A model generated the notes under the pieces. That model was not told the origin of the DNA. It worked only from the letters and a program-made list of their open reading frames with translations, and made no database searches. From NCBI GenBank assembly GCA_014904985.1, contig MU129010.1:8331-58594 (forward strand): a stretch of DNA of 50,264 nt. Direction: 5' to 3'. Shown piece after piece: positions 31,205 to 42,192 of the stretch. A program made the position numbers and the translations under genes. Position 1 is the stretch's first letter, and each line of letters opens with the position of its first letter. The stretch is from Hydnum rufescens UP504. Taxonomy: Eukaryota; Basidiomycota; Agaricomycetes; Cantharellales; Hydnaceae.

Positions 31205-31640
31205 GTGTGGGGGTTGGGCCAGAAGCCAGAAATGTGACACTAGGAGCCTGGGAGACATGGATCATGGCATCAAAGGATGTTACACTGGGCACTGTGAGCT
31301 CACCCAGGCAACAGACCCCCCAGAAGGCACAGGTGGCAACTGCAAACACTGCAGAATCAAAGGTACAGTATTGTTGAAGTCCAAGTGATTCCATAGGGCA
31401 AGGAGATGCACTGGCAAGACAGGTGGCCTGGGGGGCAGGGAGGGAGAAGAGGGAAGTGAGGAAGTGGCTGCATGGTGGACTTTGAGAAGAAAGGGATCAT
31501 TGCCATGCCATATCTGGCCATTAATTTCATGCCAATGATGCAATGCACACATGGCATTGTTGATTTTTGATGTGCTAGAAGTGGAAATGGAGGCAAGAAA
31601 GAGGGCAAGAGTGTGGGAAGGGGCAGGCAAGCAGTCATCT
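31205..31640 (-). pseudogene. Tyrosine recombinase, N-terminal half
   Basis: On the minus strand LALFLASISTSSTSKINNAM, ALHHWHEINGQIWHGND and PVHLLALWNHLDFNNT form the core-binding (SAM-like) domain. After a frame change GVCCLGELTVPSVTSFDAMI carries the position of catalytic Arg I (normally ARLGE), here Cys (TGC at 31308-31310, a CGC decay product). The segment runs into the solo LTR at 31204. It belongs with 30112-30562. Confidence 0.8.
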
Positions 31641-31990
31641 TCTGGAATACCCTGGCTATCACACCATGATTGCCAGTGTGCAAGGCCAGACCCATAGGTG
31701 GAAAGGGTCTGGGGGAGAGAGAGTTCTCAAGCAAGGATTCCAGTGAGGCTCTGTTGGCAAGAGCTGCTGATGAGAAAAGAGCCTGGCAATGATCACAAGC
31801 TGCAGGAGAGGTCCAAAAGGCAATGTGATCTCACCCTTGGACATGGGGTCAGTAGGGATGGGGGGTTAAAGGAGGAGCTGTTGTCCATGGTTTTCGACCT
31901 TTGGTCTGCAAAGCAAGTCATGGGTACAGTTCATCAGGCATAGTGGTCAGCTGGGCCATAGGACTGTCTTGGTTTGTGGAGGTGCCAGAA
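31641..31990. other. Linker between RNase H and recombinase domains
   Basis: Short broken frames on the minus strand, Pro/Leu-rich, fit the poorly conserved linker of the same element. I recognise no separate gene. Confidence 0.4.
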
Positions 31991-32421
31991 GGAGCTGGTG
32001 CTTTCTTCCTGACATTAAACATCTTGGATAAAAGGGGATACAACTTCTGGCACATGGAAGATGTGAGGGAGGTGCAGGGAATCAGGTGACAGCACCTCAC
32101 ATGAGGCTGCATCAGCAAGATTCCTGTAGGATTCAATGTACTCAGGCACAATGTCAAAATTGGCCTGCTGTGTAATGGCAGATGTGCAGTTAATGGACTC
32201 ATTGATGAAGATATTCCAACTGTGGCCATGAAGGAACTGGCCTATTGAGCCTTGGTTGTCACTGTGGACCAGCACATGGACATCACAGAACCCCAAGAAG
32301 CAACCTCCACTGCAAACTCTAATGCAATGCTCTCAGCCCAGCCAATATGACAGCCATGGTCATCCCACCCTGGGAGCAGACACCAAGCTTGCCAGAGTGG
32401 TCCTACCAACAGACCAATTCC
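31991..32421 (-). pseudogene. DIRS/Ngaro-like RNase H domain
   Basis: On the minus strand VLVHSDNQGSIGQFLHGHSW is the RNase H strand with the catalytic Asp (HSDNxG). It is followed by NESINCTSAITQQANFDIV and SYRNLADAASCEVL, matching the NxADxxSR-like end of the RNase H of fungal tyrosine-recombinase retroelements. It directly follows the RT on the same strand in a shifted frame, so the polyprotein is broken between them. Confidence 0.75.
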
Positions 32422-33300
32422 TCATGAGGAGGAAGCATCAACTGAGATGCTGAGGTCCACTAGGGGCTGAAAATTGATGGATCGATAGTAAGAAGGATCT
32501 TCCAAGGTGATGTGCCACCACTGGAGATCAGAGAGCAAGTGAGGGGGGGGAAAGTGGTGAATGAATGGATTGTCATGGAAAGAGGCAATGAACTGGTGAA
32601 GGGTAGGCATCCATGAATGACCTTCATGATATACAAAACAGAGGTGTGAAAGGGACCCTTGCAAGTTGACCAGAGGTGCAAGCTGGGATCGTGATGATGC
32701 ATCAATGGTGAGCATTACTTGGGCAAGCTTGGCCAGATGTTTGAGCTGCTTCTTCTCTGGGACAGATACATGCTTTAGGGTGATATCCCATGCAAATCCA
32801 ACATACACCACCAAAGTTGAAAACTGTTTGGTCTTGATATCATTGACCAACCAACCAAGGGATGTGATGAGGTGAAGGATGTCATCCAGAGTATACTTGT
32901 ACTGGTAGGACTGAGGGGAGGGCTCCCTTGAGGGAGTATGGGTTGGGAGAAGGTCATTGACCCACTTGATGAAGAATGTGACACCAAGAGCAGCCTTGAC
33001 AATGTCAACTGTGGCATCAGTGGCTACCCCAAGAGTACCAGCTGCAGAAGAGAGGCCGAAGGGGTTGAAGTGGTCCATGTAGATCCTACTATCTGTGAGA
33101 ACTGCCAAGAAAGGCTTGTGGGCAGGCAGAACAGGCATCTGATGATATGCAGCTGCAAAATTGATCTGTGCTGCTTCTGCACCAGGAGGGGCAGATGCAA
33201 CCTAAAGAGGGAGCTAAGTAAGCCATCATTATCCAGCACAAATAATCCTTTCAGTCAAGGAAGCATCATGATGGGTCTTGTATGCCTTGTAGGGTGTGCC
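32422..33300 (-). pseudogene. DIRS/Ngaro-like reverse transcriptase
   Basis: The 238-codon frame (32422-33138) has YMDHFNPFGLSSAAGTL, then FFIKWVNDLL, where the catalytic WVDD reads WVND, then LVVYVGFAWDI, VPEKKQLKHLAKLAQVML, LVNLQGSLSHLCFVYHEGHS and LSDLQWWHITL. This order is typical of the RT of DIRS/Ngaro-type elements of agaricomycetes. Upstream, about 33139-33300 holds frame-shifted fingers. The RT would copy element RNA into DNA. The second-last Asp of the active site is Asn here. Confidence 0.85.
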
Positions 33301-33480
33301 AATGGCTAACACCCACACAGTGCACCAATGGCTAACACCCACATGGTGCACCAATGGCTAACACCCACACAGTGTGCCAATGGCTAACACCAACACAGTG
33401 CACCAATGGCTAACACTGGAGACAAAGATGCACTCAATGGCTAACATCAAGGTAGTGCACCAATGGCTAACACAGAACCT
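33298..33480. repeat. 26-bp minisatellite CCAATGGCTAACACCCACACAGTGCA
   Basis: Five close copies followed by two diverged ones run head to tail. The repeats lie between the RT fingers and the N-terminal exon of the element, roughly where an intron would be, so the tandem repeat may sit in an intron of the element. Confidence 0.9.
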
Positions 33481-33526
33481 CATGACAGGATGCTAAAGGG
33501 GAAGGCTGAGAGATTAGGAAACAGTA

Positions 33527-33640
33527 CTCACCCAATCAGCCATGATCTGGGCTGTACCCAATGAGGTGAGGAAATCATCTGAGTCAATGAAGTCATTCAC
33601 AGACATGCCAAAGGGATCGCAAAAGGATAGGTTCTGAACC
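33527..33640 (-). pseudogene. N-terminal exon of the DIRS/Ngaro-like element
   Basis: On the minus strand CDPFGMSVNDFIDSDDF and LTSLGTAQIMADW read openly and end at a GTGAGT splice donor (33530-33525). The DPFG...DDFLTSLG text fits the start of the polyprotein, with the 26-bp minisatellite inside the following intron. The exon is cut on its 5' side by the LTR II copy at 33647. Confidence 0.5.
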
Positions 33641-33646
33641 ATCTGC

Positions 33647-34202
33647 TATAGAAGAAGGATTGGGAGCTCTGATGACTGTCAAATCAAACTCTGGTTCAGC
33701 CAGTGTGTAGATGGGAGACTGTATTTCTGTTTTTATTCAATGGGCTGGTTTGCTCTGATGGTTGATCACTCTCTAACAAGTTGTGTATGATATTCAGTGG
33801 AGGATAAGGTTGTGATATGGACTAGCTATAGTCAATGATATATTGTGGGATGCTTGTGAAAGGCTTATATGTGTTGTATTGAACTGTTTACTGCTATTTA
33901 TGTGTACCTATTTGTATCCTCCTGGTCAAAATGCGGATTCTAAAGAGGGTTCTAGACTAGTTTAAGCTTGATTCAGTGTGTCAATGTGTTTCATTCTTCT
34001 TCTGACTTGACTTTGCTATTACTCACCTTTCCTTGGATGTCCAGCAACTCTAACCTTAGGTCCTGCAACTATCCTTCGCTTAGTATTTCACATAGAGGGC
34101 TTCCAGTGGCTTAGTCTTAACAACCTTGTATATGACATAGCTCCCAATGGCTTTAGATCAGTACTCTCTTCAGATGCAAGCAGATTTGTAGACAGTAGTA
34201 TA
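33647..34202 (-). mobile_element. LTR II antisense copy, segment 1
   Basis: It starts TATAGAAGAAGGATTGGGAG and matches 9149-9690 base for base apart from scattered substitutions. It is the first of three pieces (with 34928-35005 and 36021-36435) of one LTR that was later hit twice. Confidence 0.85.
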
Positions 34203-34927
34203 TATGGTTGCCAAAGTCAGGTTCAGGTCAGGTTTTGCCCCATTTGGGCAAAACCTGAACTTAACCAAAACCTGAATCTTCTCAATTGGCAGAACCTGAA
34301 CCTAACCTGAAGAAAACCTATCTTAGGTTAGGTTCAGGTTAGGTTCAGGTTTAACCAAGGTTCAAACCTGAAATCATGAGCCCCTTCAGACATGAGAAAT
34401 ATCTGAGCTCAATGCTGATGTTAACCATAATCCAGAATGAGTCATCAATTCTGGCAAGTTCCAGAATTATGTAAGCAGGTTCCTTGGTGGAGAAATATGT
34501 TACTTTGAAGTGAAGTGATACATAAAACCTCATGAACAATTTATATTGACTATACATAGACTATGTATAGTCAATATAAACTTTGTATGAGGTTTTATGT
34601 TTAACTTCACTTCAAAGTAACCAATTTCTCCACCAAAAAACCTGCTTACATAATTCTGGAACTTGCCAGAATTAATGACTCATTCTGGATTATGGTTAAA
34701 ATCAGTGTTGAGCTCAGATATTTCTCATGTCTGAAGGGGCTCATGATTTCAGGTTTGAACCTGGGTTAAACCTGAACCTAACCTGAACCTGAAAACATGG
34801 GGGCCCAAAATCCGAACCCAACCTGAGGAAAATTACATGAAACCTGACCCCAATGGAACCTGACTTGGGTCAGGTTCAGGTTCGAACTCAGGTTTTCCAG
34901 GTTTGTAACCTAACTTCAGCAACCATA
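34203..34927. mobile_element. Fold-back hAT-like MITE with 8-bp target duplication
   Basis: The 725-bp element is a near-complete palindrome centred at about 34560 (ACTATACATAGACTATGTAT). Its terminal repeats start TATGGTTGC. GTAGTATA stands on both sides (34195-34202 and 34928-34935) and occurs once in uninterrupted LTR II copies. Eight-bp duplications are typical of hAT elements. The arms are full of AGGTTCAGGTT units. It has no coding potential. Confidence 0.9.
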
Positions 34928-35005
34928 GTAGTATATTCCAGTAGTGAGGAGATGGGGGGATACAGGAAAATCTACCAGATTTTATACCTTTCTGAAGGTG
35001 GCTGT
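34928..35005 (-). mobile_element. LTR II antisense copy, segment 2
   Basis: Continues from GTAGTATATTCCAGTAG to CTGAAGGTGGCTGT and carries the TATA box complement (TTTTATACC, 34980-34988). It lies between the MITE and the next solo LTR. Confidence 0.8.
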
Positions 35006-36020
35006 TGTAGGGGTTTTCTGCCGATGTTCAGAAGAAAACTAGAGCAAGTCAAACGACAGAGTCTAGACTTAGTCTTTAGTAAACGACAAAGGACTGGTTC
35101 TTATTACTGAGATAGGCATAGGAATCAAGGGCTGGATATAGGGGTAGAGAGTGTGTGTGGAGGGTTTGGATGAAAGAGATGAAAGGTTGAAAGGTTGGTG
35201 AATAAGGGCTAAAGCATGAGAAGGGTGTGAAGTCAATCAAGAACTTAGGTAAGACTTGTTACAGGTTACTAAGGGCCTTAAATCCTCTCCAAGTGTACTG
35301 AAGATCTTCCTCTTGATAAGCTGTGCTAGACTTATTTATGCTAGGCTTAAGCTATTGAGGGCTTGGTCTTCCAATACTTGTGAAGTCAGATTTCTCCTTT
35401 TCTACTGTAGAACTTAGTCTAGTGTGGCTAAGGTGATCTGGATGTGTGAAGAATAGAGTGAATATTGGGGAATCCCCTCTTTTTCTTGTCTTTCTACCTA
35501 AGATTCCCCCTCCTTTTATGCCTGTCAGAGAGCCCCTATTACGAAGCATTCCCCTGTCTAGTTATAGAAGGATGGGAAATGAACCTTTTGTTCTATCCTA
35601 AAAATAACCTATGACTCATCTATGACTCATCTATGACTCATATGCCTTATTGTTCCTAAATGAACTTATTGTTCTACCCTAAAAATATCTTATGACTCAC
35701 ACATTCTAGAAGGGTGTAGCATAGCAATGGTTCTAGAAAGGTGGAGTCCATGTTCTAGAAGAGCACAGCATCTCCTAATGGTGTTGCTATGGCGCCTTTA
35801 TGAGGTCTAATTTAGGGTTGCTATGGCCCTTAATGTTTCCCTCAATATTGACTACCATTTATGGATCAAAAGGATTCTTAAGTCCCAAGGCTAGCCTTAC
35901 CAGGTTACCTAATTACATGTCTAGGTCGCCCGGCTTTACTAGTGTGGCTGCCTGGTAAGACTTAGAGCTGAAATAGCCTAAAAAGCATTTCTTTGACCCA
36001 GATATGCTTGTACTTCTACA
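35006..36020. mobile_element. Solo LTR, TGTAGGGG...CTTCTACA
   Basis: This 1,015-bp insert sits in the LTR II copy. Ends TGTAG and CTACA are inverted. GCTGT stands on the left (35001-35005) and at 36022-36026 on the right, one base after CTACA. It contains its own TGACTCA-like repeats (35610-35700) and a T/C-rich part. No second copy is in the window. Confidence 0.7.
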
Positions 36021-36435
36021 AGCTGTGTTTAAAGAATATGACTCACTCCTAGGTGAGTCATATGTGAGTCATAGGTGAGAACAATAGGGTTGTCAAGGAG
36101 GGTGAGTCATTCATAAAGTGGTTGCAAGGCAGGTCAGTCATGCATAAACAGAACAAAAGGGTTGCTAAGAAGGTGTTATCTTTTGTGAAGGGGTTGCAAG
36201 GTAGGTGAGTCATTCATAAACAGAACAAAAGGGTTGCTAAGGAGGTGTTATCTTTCTTATCTGTGAAGTTCTAGGAGTTATTTGTGGCAATGGGAGATGA
36301 AATCAAAGGATATTTCTGAGTTCTTGGAGATTAATTTGTTTGTAGTTCAGTGGTTAAGATGTTTTTGTTGCTGGTTGATAATGGGGACAAGTGCATGGGA
36401 TGGGATTCAATGCAGAAACAACAGTTTGCATCCAT
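36021..36435 (-). mobile_element. LTR II antisense copy, segment 3
   Basis: Resumes GCTGTGTTTAAAGAATATGACTC and ends AGTTTGCATCCAT, the same breakpoint as the truncated copy at 9146. It contains TGAGTCA sites and the A/B-box stretch. The Gypsy II LTR begins directly at 36436. Confidence 0.8.
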
Positions 36436-37518
36436 TGTGGAAGATAAAAACATCCAGTATCAGAAAATGCAAATATCCATTGATCCCAGCCTAAGGAATG
36501 ATCATGTGACCAATTACAAATTAATTACAGCTATGCATAAAAACAGAATTCATTCAATTACTCTGTGAGTTTTGATTGGAGAGGTACGCCCATATAACTC
36601 TTGGAAAGCTACAATTCACACCTTTCAAATGGTACCAAACAAAAGTTGAACAGACCAGAACTGCACCCTCCAGACCAATATTACTATCAAAATCCGGAAT
36701 TTCCAGTAAAAAACAAATTTCTCCATCAGTTCACATCCAATCCTCTCAGAACAACCACACCTAGAAAGATATAAAAAATACACATCCAACGGTACTGAGA
36801 ATGTGAAGAATAGATCAAAATTGAGCTCTACAGAACAATATTACTATCAGAATCAACACCCATTAGTATTTTACGAATCTCTCTGTCAGTTCACATCTGA
36901 TCTGCTCAGAACCACTGCACCCAGAAAGCTGTTAAAATTCCACATCAAATCATACCAAGAACGTCTATTACAGATGCAAATTGTTGTTTCTGCATTGAAT
37001 CCCATCCCATACACTTGTCCCCATTGTCAACCAGCAACAAAAACATCTTAACCACTGGACTACAAACAAATTAATCTCCAAGAACTCGGATATATCCTTT
37101 GATTTCATCTCCCATTGCCACAAATGACTTCTAGAACTTCACAGATATGAAAGATAACACCTCCTTGACAACCCTTTTGTTCTGTTTATGAATGACTCAC
37201 CTTCCTTGCAACCACCTTATGAATGACTCACCCTCCTTGACAACCCTATTGTTCTCACCTATGACTCACATATGACTCACCTAGGAGTGAGTCATATTCT
37301 TTAAACACAGCCACCTTCAGAAAGGTATAAAAGCTGGTAGATTTTCCTGTATCCCCCCATATCCTCACTACTGGAATAAACTACTGTCTACAAATTTGCT
37401 TGCATCTGAAGAGAGTACTGATATAAAGCCATCTGGAGCTAAGTCATATACAAGGTTGTTAAGACTAAGTCACTGGGAAGCCCTCTACACGAAATACTGA
37501 GCCAAGGATAGTTGCAGG
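36436..37518 (+). mobile_element. Gypsy II 5' LTR, first part
   Basis: Sense LTR II starting TGTGGAAGATAAAAACATCC. It holds the 5' module with two units of about 160 bp (CCATCAGTTCACATCC near 36722, CTGTCAGTTCACATC near 36883), the A/B-box stretch, five TGASTCA sites, a TATA box and transcribed part up to GGATAGTTGCAGG. The LTR is interrupted here by the 8.1-kb DNA transposon and resumes at about 45637. Confidence 0.8.
37193..37332 (+). promoter_or_regulatory. LTR II promoter: five TGASTCA sites plus TATA box
   Basis: TGACTCA at 37193, 37224, 37262 and 37273 and TGAGTCA at 37288 lie upstream of GGTATAAAAGC (TATA at 37326). TGASTCA is the core bound by Gcn4/AP-1-type bZIP factors. The arrangement is repeated in the antisense copies at 9745-9905 and 36040-36210. 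LTR transcription may therefore respond to the fungal amino-acid starvation regulator. Confidence 0.6.
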
Positions 37519-37844
37519 CAGCCCATGCTGTAAATATTTTGCAAAAAATAGATACAGTAATTTGTCGCATACTACTGTGAAGTTGCATCAAAAACCCAGT
37601 AACTCTGTTGCATCAAGCTACAGTAACCCCCATTTCATTAAACCTTTTGCATCCAGGCTATTATTTATTATTCCAGTTAAATAATATATATTTTATAATA
37701 TTAATATCCCTAAATGTGGTAATTAGATAGCCCAATAAGGAAGGGTGCATTAGATAATATCCCATAATAACCTTGGATAATATCCAGTTACATAATACAC
37801 TAATTCCTATTGAAAAAAAAGCCTAAATGCGGAAATTAAATGAA

Positions 37845-38480
37845 CTACATCCAAGAAAATTTTCCCCATCCAGCCCAATGGGGGTCCAGGACCAGGGGGT
37901 GGTGCCTGGGATGGATGGATGGACCCCTAGGGACCCTGATACAGTGAAAAAACCAGGCCCAGGGCCACTGGTTAGTGCCTGAAAACAATGAGAACAGTAA
38001 AAACAGCACCAGAACCACTGGAAATTGCCAGAACATAAGCGCTGTGGGGCTGAGTCTGAAATTTGGCACATGATTAGAGACTATTAGGATGCAAATCATA
38101 TCAAAACTTCAGCCTAATCCATGCATTACTTATGGATATATGAGCCAAACAGGTTTAGACATTAAAAATTGATTTCCTCCCCCTATAAAATAGCTGGGGA
38201 CTTGAAAGTTCACACAGAGTATGAAGTCATTATAAAGTAATTATGTGCCAAAAATCAGCCCAATCCATGCACTTAAAGAAGGGGAACTGGGCAGGGGGGA
38301 CCAGAACCACCGGAAGATGCCAGAAAATAAGCGCGGGGCAGACGTGTCTGATATTCGGCACATATTAGGAGGCCATCGGTACGCAAATCATATCAAAATT
38401 TCAGCCAAATCCATGCATTACTTATGGATATATGAGCCAAACAAGTTTAAACATTGAAAATTGATTTACTCCCCCTACAG
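37845..38480. repeat. 291-bp arm repeats, left arm (two copies)
   Basis: ATGCATTACTTATGGATATATGAGCC recurs 291 bp apart (near 38122 and 38413), within a unit that also holds GCCAAAAATCAGCCCAATCC and CAGAACCACCGGAAGATGCC. This is the inverted counterpart of the array at 44110-45110, with fewer copies. Confidence 0.8.
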
Positions 38481-39446
38481 TCAAGATATGAACTTTAAAT
38501 TTTACACAGAGTATAGTCATATAATGGACTAAATATATACCAAAAATCAGCCCAATCAGTTGAGTTTGAGACATTCAACTCCCTTGGCAGGCAGAAAAGA
38601 GGAACTACCCCACCATAAATGTGAATCACCCCACACTGGGCCCAAAATAGGTGTAATTGACCAGTAATATTATGATACAGACTATATCCAAAAAATGGAA
38701 TGAATTGGATGTGTGGAAGTGGCTGAAATTGAGGGGGAGGGAAGGATAATCAAAAGTGAATTACACAAGATGTAGAGCAGGCATGGATCTGATCTCTGGC
38801 CACTAGTGTAATATGTATATGGGATTCATATACCAAATATCAGCCTAACCAGACCCATTTAGGCATTGCTCCACATCATCCCCCCCTAACTCACAATTTC
38901 CTCCCCAGGGCCTTCCATCCATGCCATTACCCTGAAAACTCACAGTTGGCTCATCCAAACACATTCATAACATCCCTCAAAATTTCATATCTCTTACTGC
39001 AATGTGAGACCTTGCAGAATATTTTCAAGTTTCACTGTAATACACCTCCAGTGGGGGCACTTCCAGCCTCCAATGACTCTGATTTTTTGTAGGCCACACC
39101 TGGTCACATTTGAGCTCAGGTGCAAAATTTCAGGCCATTCTAAGCACTTCTGGCATTGGTCACATGACCCAGATCTTCCCTCCCCTGCTTCACTCAGTGA
39201 TCCAATTTGCATGGACTTTGTGGCCATTTGTAGTAGTAGTAGGTGGCACCCATGATTCCAATTTGAAGACATTCCATGGTGAATATTCATTGAGTTATTC
39301 AAGAAACATTCCAGATCAATTCAATTTGAGGTCAGAACCACAGTAGATAGTGGAACACATGACTCCATCACTGTCCATCTTCGCTTATGTAGCTGTCACG
39401 TGGGCAAATTCATCGAACAATCTCAAGTGCGCTTTGGCCTAATGAT

Positions 39447-42192
39447 CTAAATTATGCCAGAATGGAAACAGCCCCAGTCAAACCATATTTTATTGCTTCT
39501 ATGAGGTGGCAGAGCTTTTTTCCGCTCGGATTCTATCTCATGTACTAATTCAGGTGGGGGCAGCGGTGCTGCAGTACTTTTTTGACTGCCAAATGGCTTC
39601 GGACCATTAAGTCCACGTCTAATATCCATCCATAAAGCGAAGGGACTGTGTGGAAAACTAAACAGATGTTAGTGAAATAGAGGTTAAATACATAGAGACT
39701 GACTGTCGCATGGACAACAGCGGTATGGACTCAGGGCTGCGGAGAGCATTTCTCCAATTCAATTGGAATCAGATGAAATAGGAAATGGGTATACCGCTTT
39801 TGCATACCCCCAACCATCTCGATGAAGTTCCACTCTGGTGCAATTTTGGTAGAAATATTACCCTATGCCACCTTTCAAACACATCTTCCAGAAGGGATTT
39901 TACCCAACAAGTCGGGTTGGTTAAAGAGGATATCGTCGGAGCAGAAGTATTATCCCAGGTGCACATTTGAACCTTGCACTGCTTGGGGACCTTGGCATTG
40001 GAAACCATGATCTTCTAGATCACTGCCTCCCTTGAATAAGCCAGGGTATTGTGGGTGAGTCATCCGGAAGTAAAGTGGTTGGGTCTCCCGTCGGAAATTG
40101 CGCATCCACCTCCTTCTTGAAACTTTGACAACCTTCCCATCTGAACCGGTGAATCACATTGCCATGGGACCATTAGTGGGAGCTTTAACACCAGTTCTCA
40201 CCTTTTTCTCCTTTCTGTCAGGTTCGCCCCAAACTCCAGTCTACTTCGGTCAACTCCGGTCTCATCACCCACCTCAGTCGGGTTATCACTTTATTTCCCT
40301 TGCCAAAGTCCATTTTTTGTTCCGGCTTGATCCGGTTTGACCCGGTCCAACCCTATCTTGGTTTCATTTCCTTTTCAGTTTCCCTTTCATGTTCCATTTG
40401 CTTCCAGTTCACCCCTGCCGAGTTCTGTCTGTTCCTGTTCCTGTCCCCCTTGTAACCACCTCCCAGTTTAGCGATCACTCCCTGTTAGTATAGCATCATG
40501 TATAAGTAGTCCGGGAGCGAAGTCCAGAAGGGGGACCCCCACCCAGCCTTTGGTCTCTCAGGATTATGCTGTTACTCCGCTACAGGGATCCCATTCATGT
40601 ATTCCGCTATTCGTATTACATATATCTCGGATTTCCTGATGTTCTCAAGACTACAGGTCCAGAGTATTTTCCAGTTGACTCGCGAGCTTAATGGACCGAT
40701 GTGCTCGTTTCCTCGCCTAGTCCTTCCGGGCTGCTGGATTGCCTCTCCGTCCCCTCCTACTTCGTTATCTCATTCTGTCGGATTCTCTCGACATTAGCCG
40801 GTTACAGCGGACTTAGCAGAATTTCTGTGTTTATCTTTGTTTGGTCTCTCGTTCACAGTGTGGCCCTGACACATTTCCATTGGGATTGGTGGATACTTGG
40901 CATATGTCAAGCAGAAAGGGCATCATTGGCAACGTTTTTGTGGGTTTGTCGCATTGTAATATATGAAACTGATCTCCTTCTGATAGTGCTTGTCTAGACG
41001 TCATCTGCTTTCGTCCACTTTGCAAGAACTTCATCGCACGTGAAATTAGGCCCCCGTCATGCTCTTTCCAGGCCTTAGAAATACTCGAGCCCCATCAGAT
41101 TGCGTCACATGGCTCTCGAAGCCACATAATTGGGGGAAACGAAATCGGCAACCATACGGGATGTACCCTTCGCCCTTTGCATAAGGCTTTTGCGTTTCGC
41201 TGGGATGGAACCATCGTAACGTTTGTCTTCATGTGCATAAAATGATCGGACTCATCATGATTCAGATGACAGTTGGGCGACTTGGATACAGGTGTCAACG
41301 GGTCGAGATTCCGCATAATCAATTTGCGGGTCTTTGCATTGACTGTGGACCATGCTGGGAGGAAAGTTATTGTCGTTACATAACCACATTGTCCGTTCAT
41401 GGCCATCAACATATTGTGTCCTTTGGCTCCTTTCCCCAGACGGTACTGCATAAGCCTACATCCACCGTGAAGCCAGTTTTGAAGTGAGATACTTCTTTTG
41501 AGGCCAGGCGACGTCTTTATTTCTGGCTGTATCAAAGATACCGAACATAATCCAAGAGCAGATATGATGGACCAAGACCTTGAAGATGGTGTGATGTTTG
41601 GGCCAGAATCCTTGTCGGAAACAAGCTCGAAATTCCCACTCCAGTATGCTTTGTCAGGAATTTTTTAGAGTCTTTATGGAAGCATGGACACATTCTCGGA
41701 GGCATTCAGGCTAACCATTATGTCCCCTTTCCAGCAGCTATGGCAGCTACGAGTGATGCGTAATCACCATTGCCCAAGCACAGAGTCGATTTGCATATAT
41801 ATTCAGAAAATACGCGATCAATTCAAGGCGCGCCTGGGTAAGCAGGTAGTTTGGGTCATATGACATGCAACAGTGGGACGAGGTGGTCGGTAGGATTTTT
41901 TTCGAGGCCTTTTGCCACAGCTTGAGCCTCTTGATTGTTGGGAGATGGACAAATCACCGTTGGTGTGTTTTTGTTGTGAGGGGTGAGTATCAAAAGTGCT
42001 CGTAATCAATGAGGGTGCTGGGATGTGTTGTGAGATGGAACTTTCATAAAGTGAGTGAACCTCTTCATCGTGAGAGTCCTGTCGCCATCTGGGCGATAAT
42101 GCACCAGGTGTCAAGATAGTCCTTTGCCTATTTCTGATGGCAAGGCAGCGGTTGATTCTGGCAACTGCATGACATGAATGGTGCAGGGACAA
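39447..42192 (-). pseudogene. Fungal DDE transposase (IS630/Tc1-mariner-like), broken
   Basis: On the minus strand, in order: a Ser/His/Pro-rich N-terminus (42192-41818); QYVDGHERTMW and FPPSMVHSQC (about 41440-41340); NHDESD, then FYAHEDKRYDGSIPAKRKSL and RMVADFVSPNY (41270-41100); TWDEVLAKW and NDALSA near 41030-40890, around the second Asp (normally DNATTH, here frame-shifted); DAQFPTGDPTTLLPDDS (near 40100); KSLLEDVFERWHRVIFLPKL and GWGYAKAVY (39930-39800), around the catalytic Glu of FHCELNFIE; and FMD-type C-terminus RRGLNGP (39629-39570). Many frameshifts and a solo LTR (40216-40871) disrupt it. The family is common in agaricomycetes and usually annotated hypothetical. Its placement near Tc1/mariner is my inference from the LNFIE-xxWGYAK motif. 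Confidence 0.75.
40216..40871. mobile_element. Solo LTR, inverted copy of the 30563-31204 element
   Basis: It starts TGTCAGGTTCGCC and ends GGCCCTGACA, and is the reverse complement of the element in the tyrosine recombinase (shared GTTCCTGTTCCTGTCCCCC and TAAGTAGTCCGGGAGCGAAG-like segments). It falls inside the transposase coding region. Flanking pentamers CTTTC and CATTT match at only three positions, so the duplication has decayed. The proline-rich open frames in it are not genes. Confidence 0.8.

Noticed and set aside
33298..33480. Regular 26-bp repeats as a CRISPR array
   Set aside because: The units are contiguous without unique spacers, and the genome is a fungus.
40098..40997. Plus-strand frames of 66-98 codons
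   Set aside because: They lie across the solo LTR and the complement of the transposase pseudogene.
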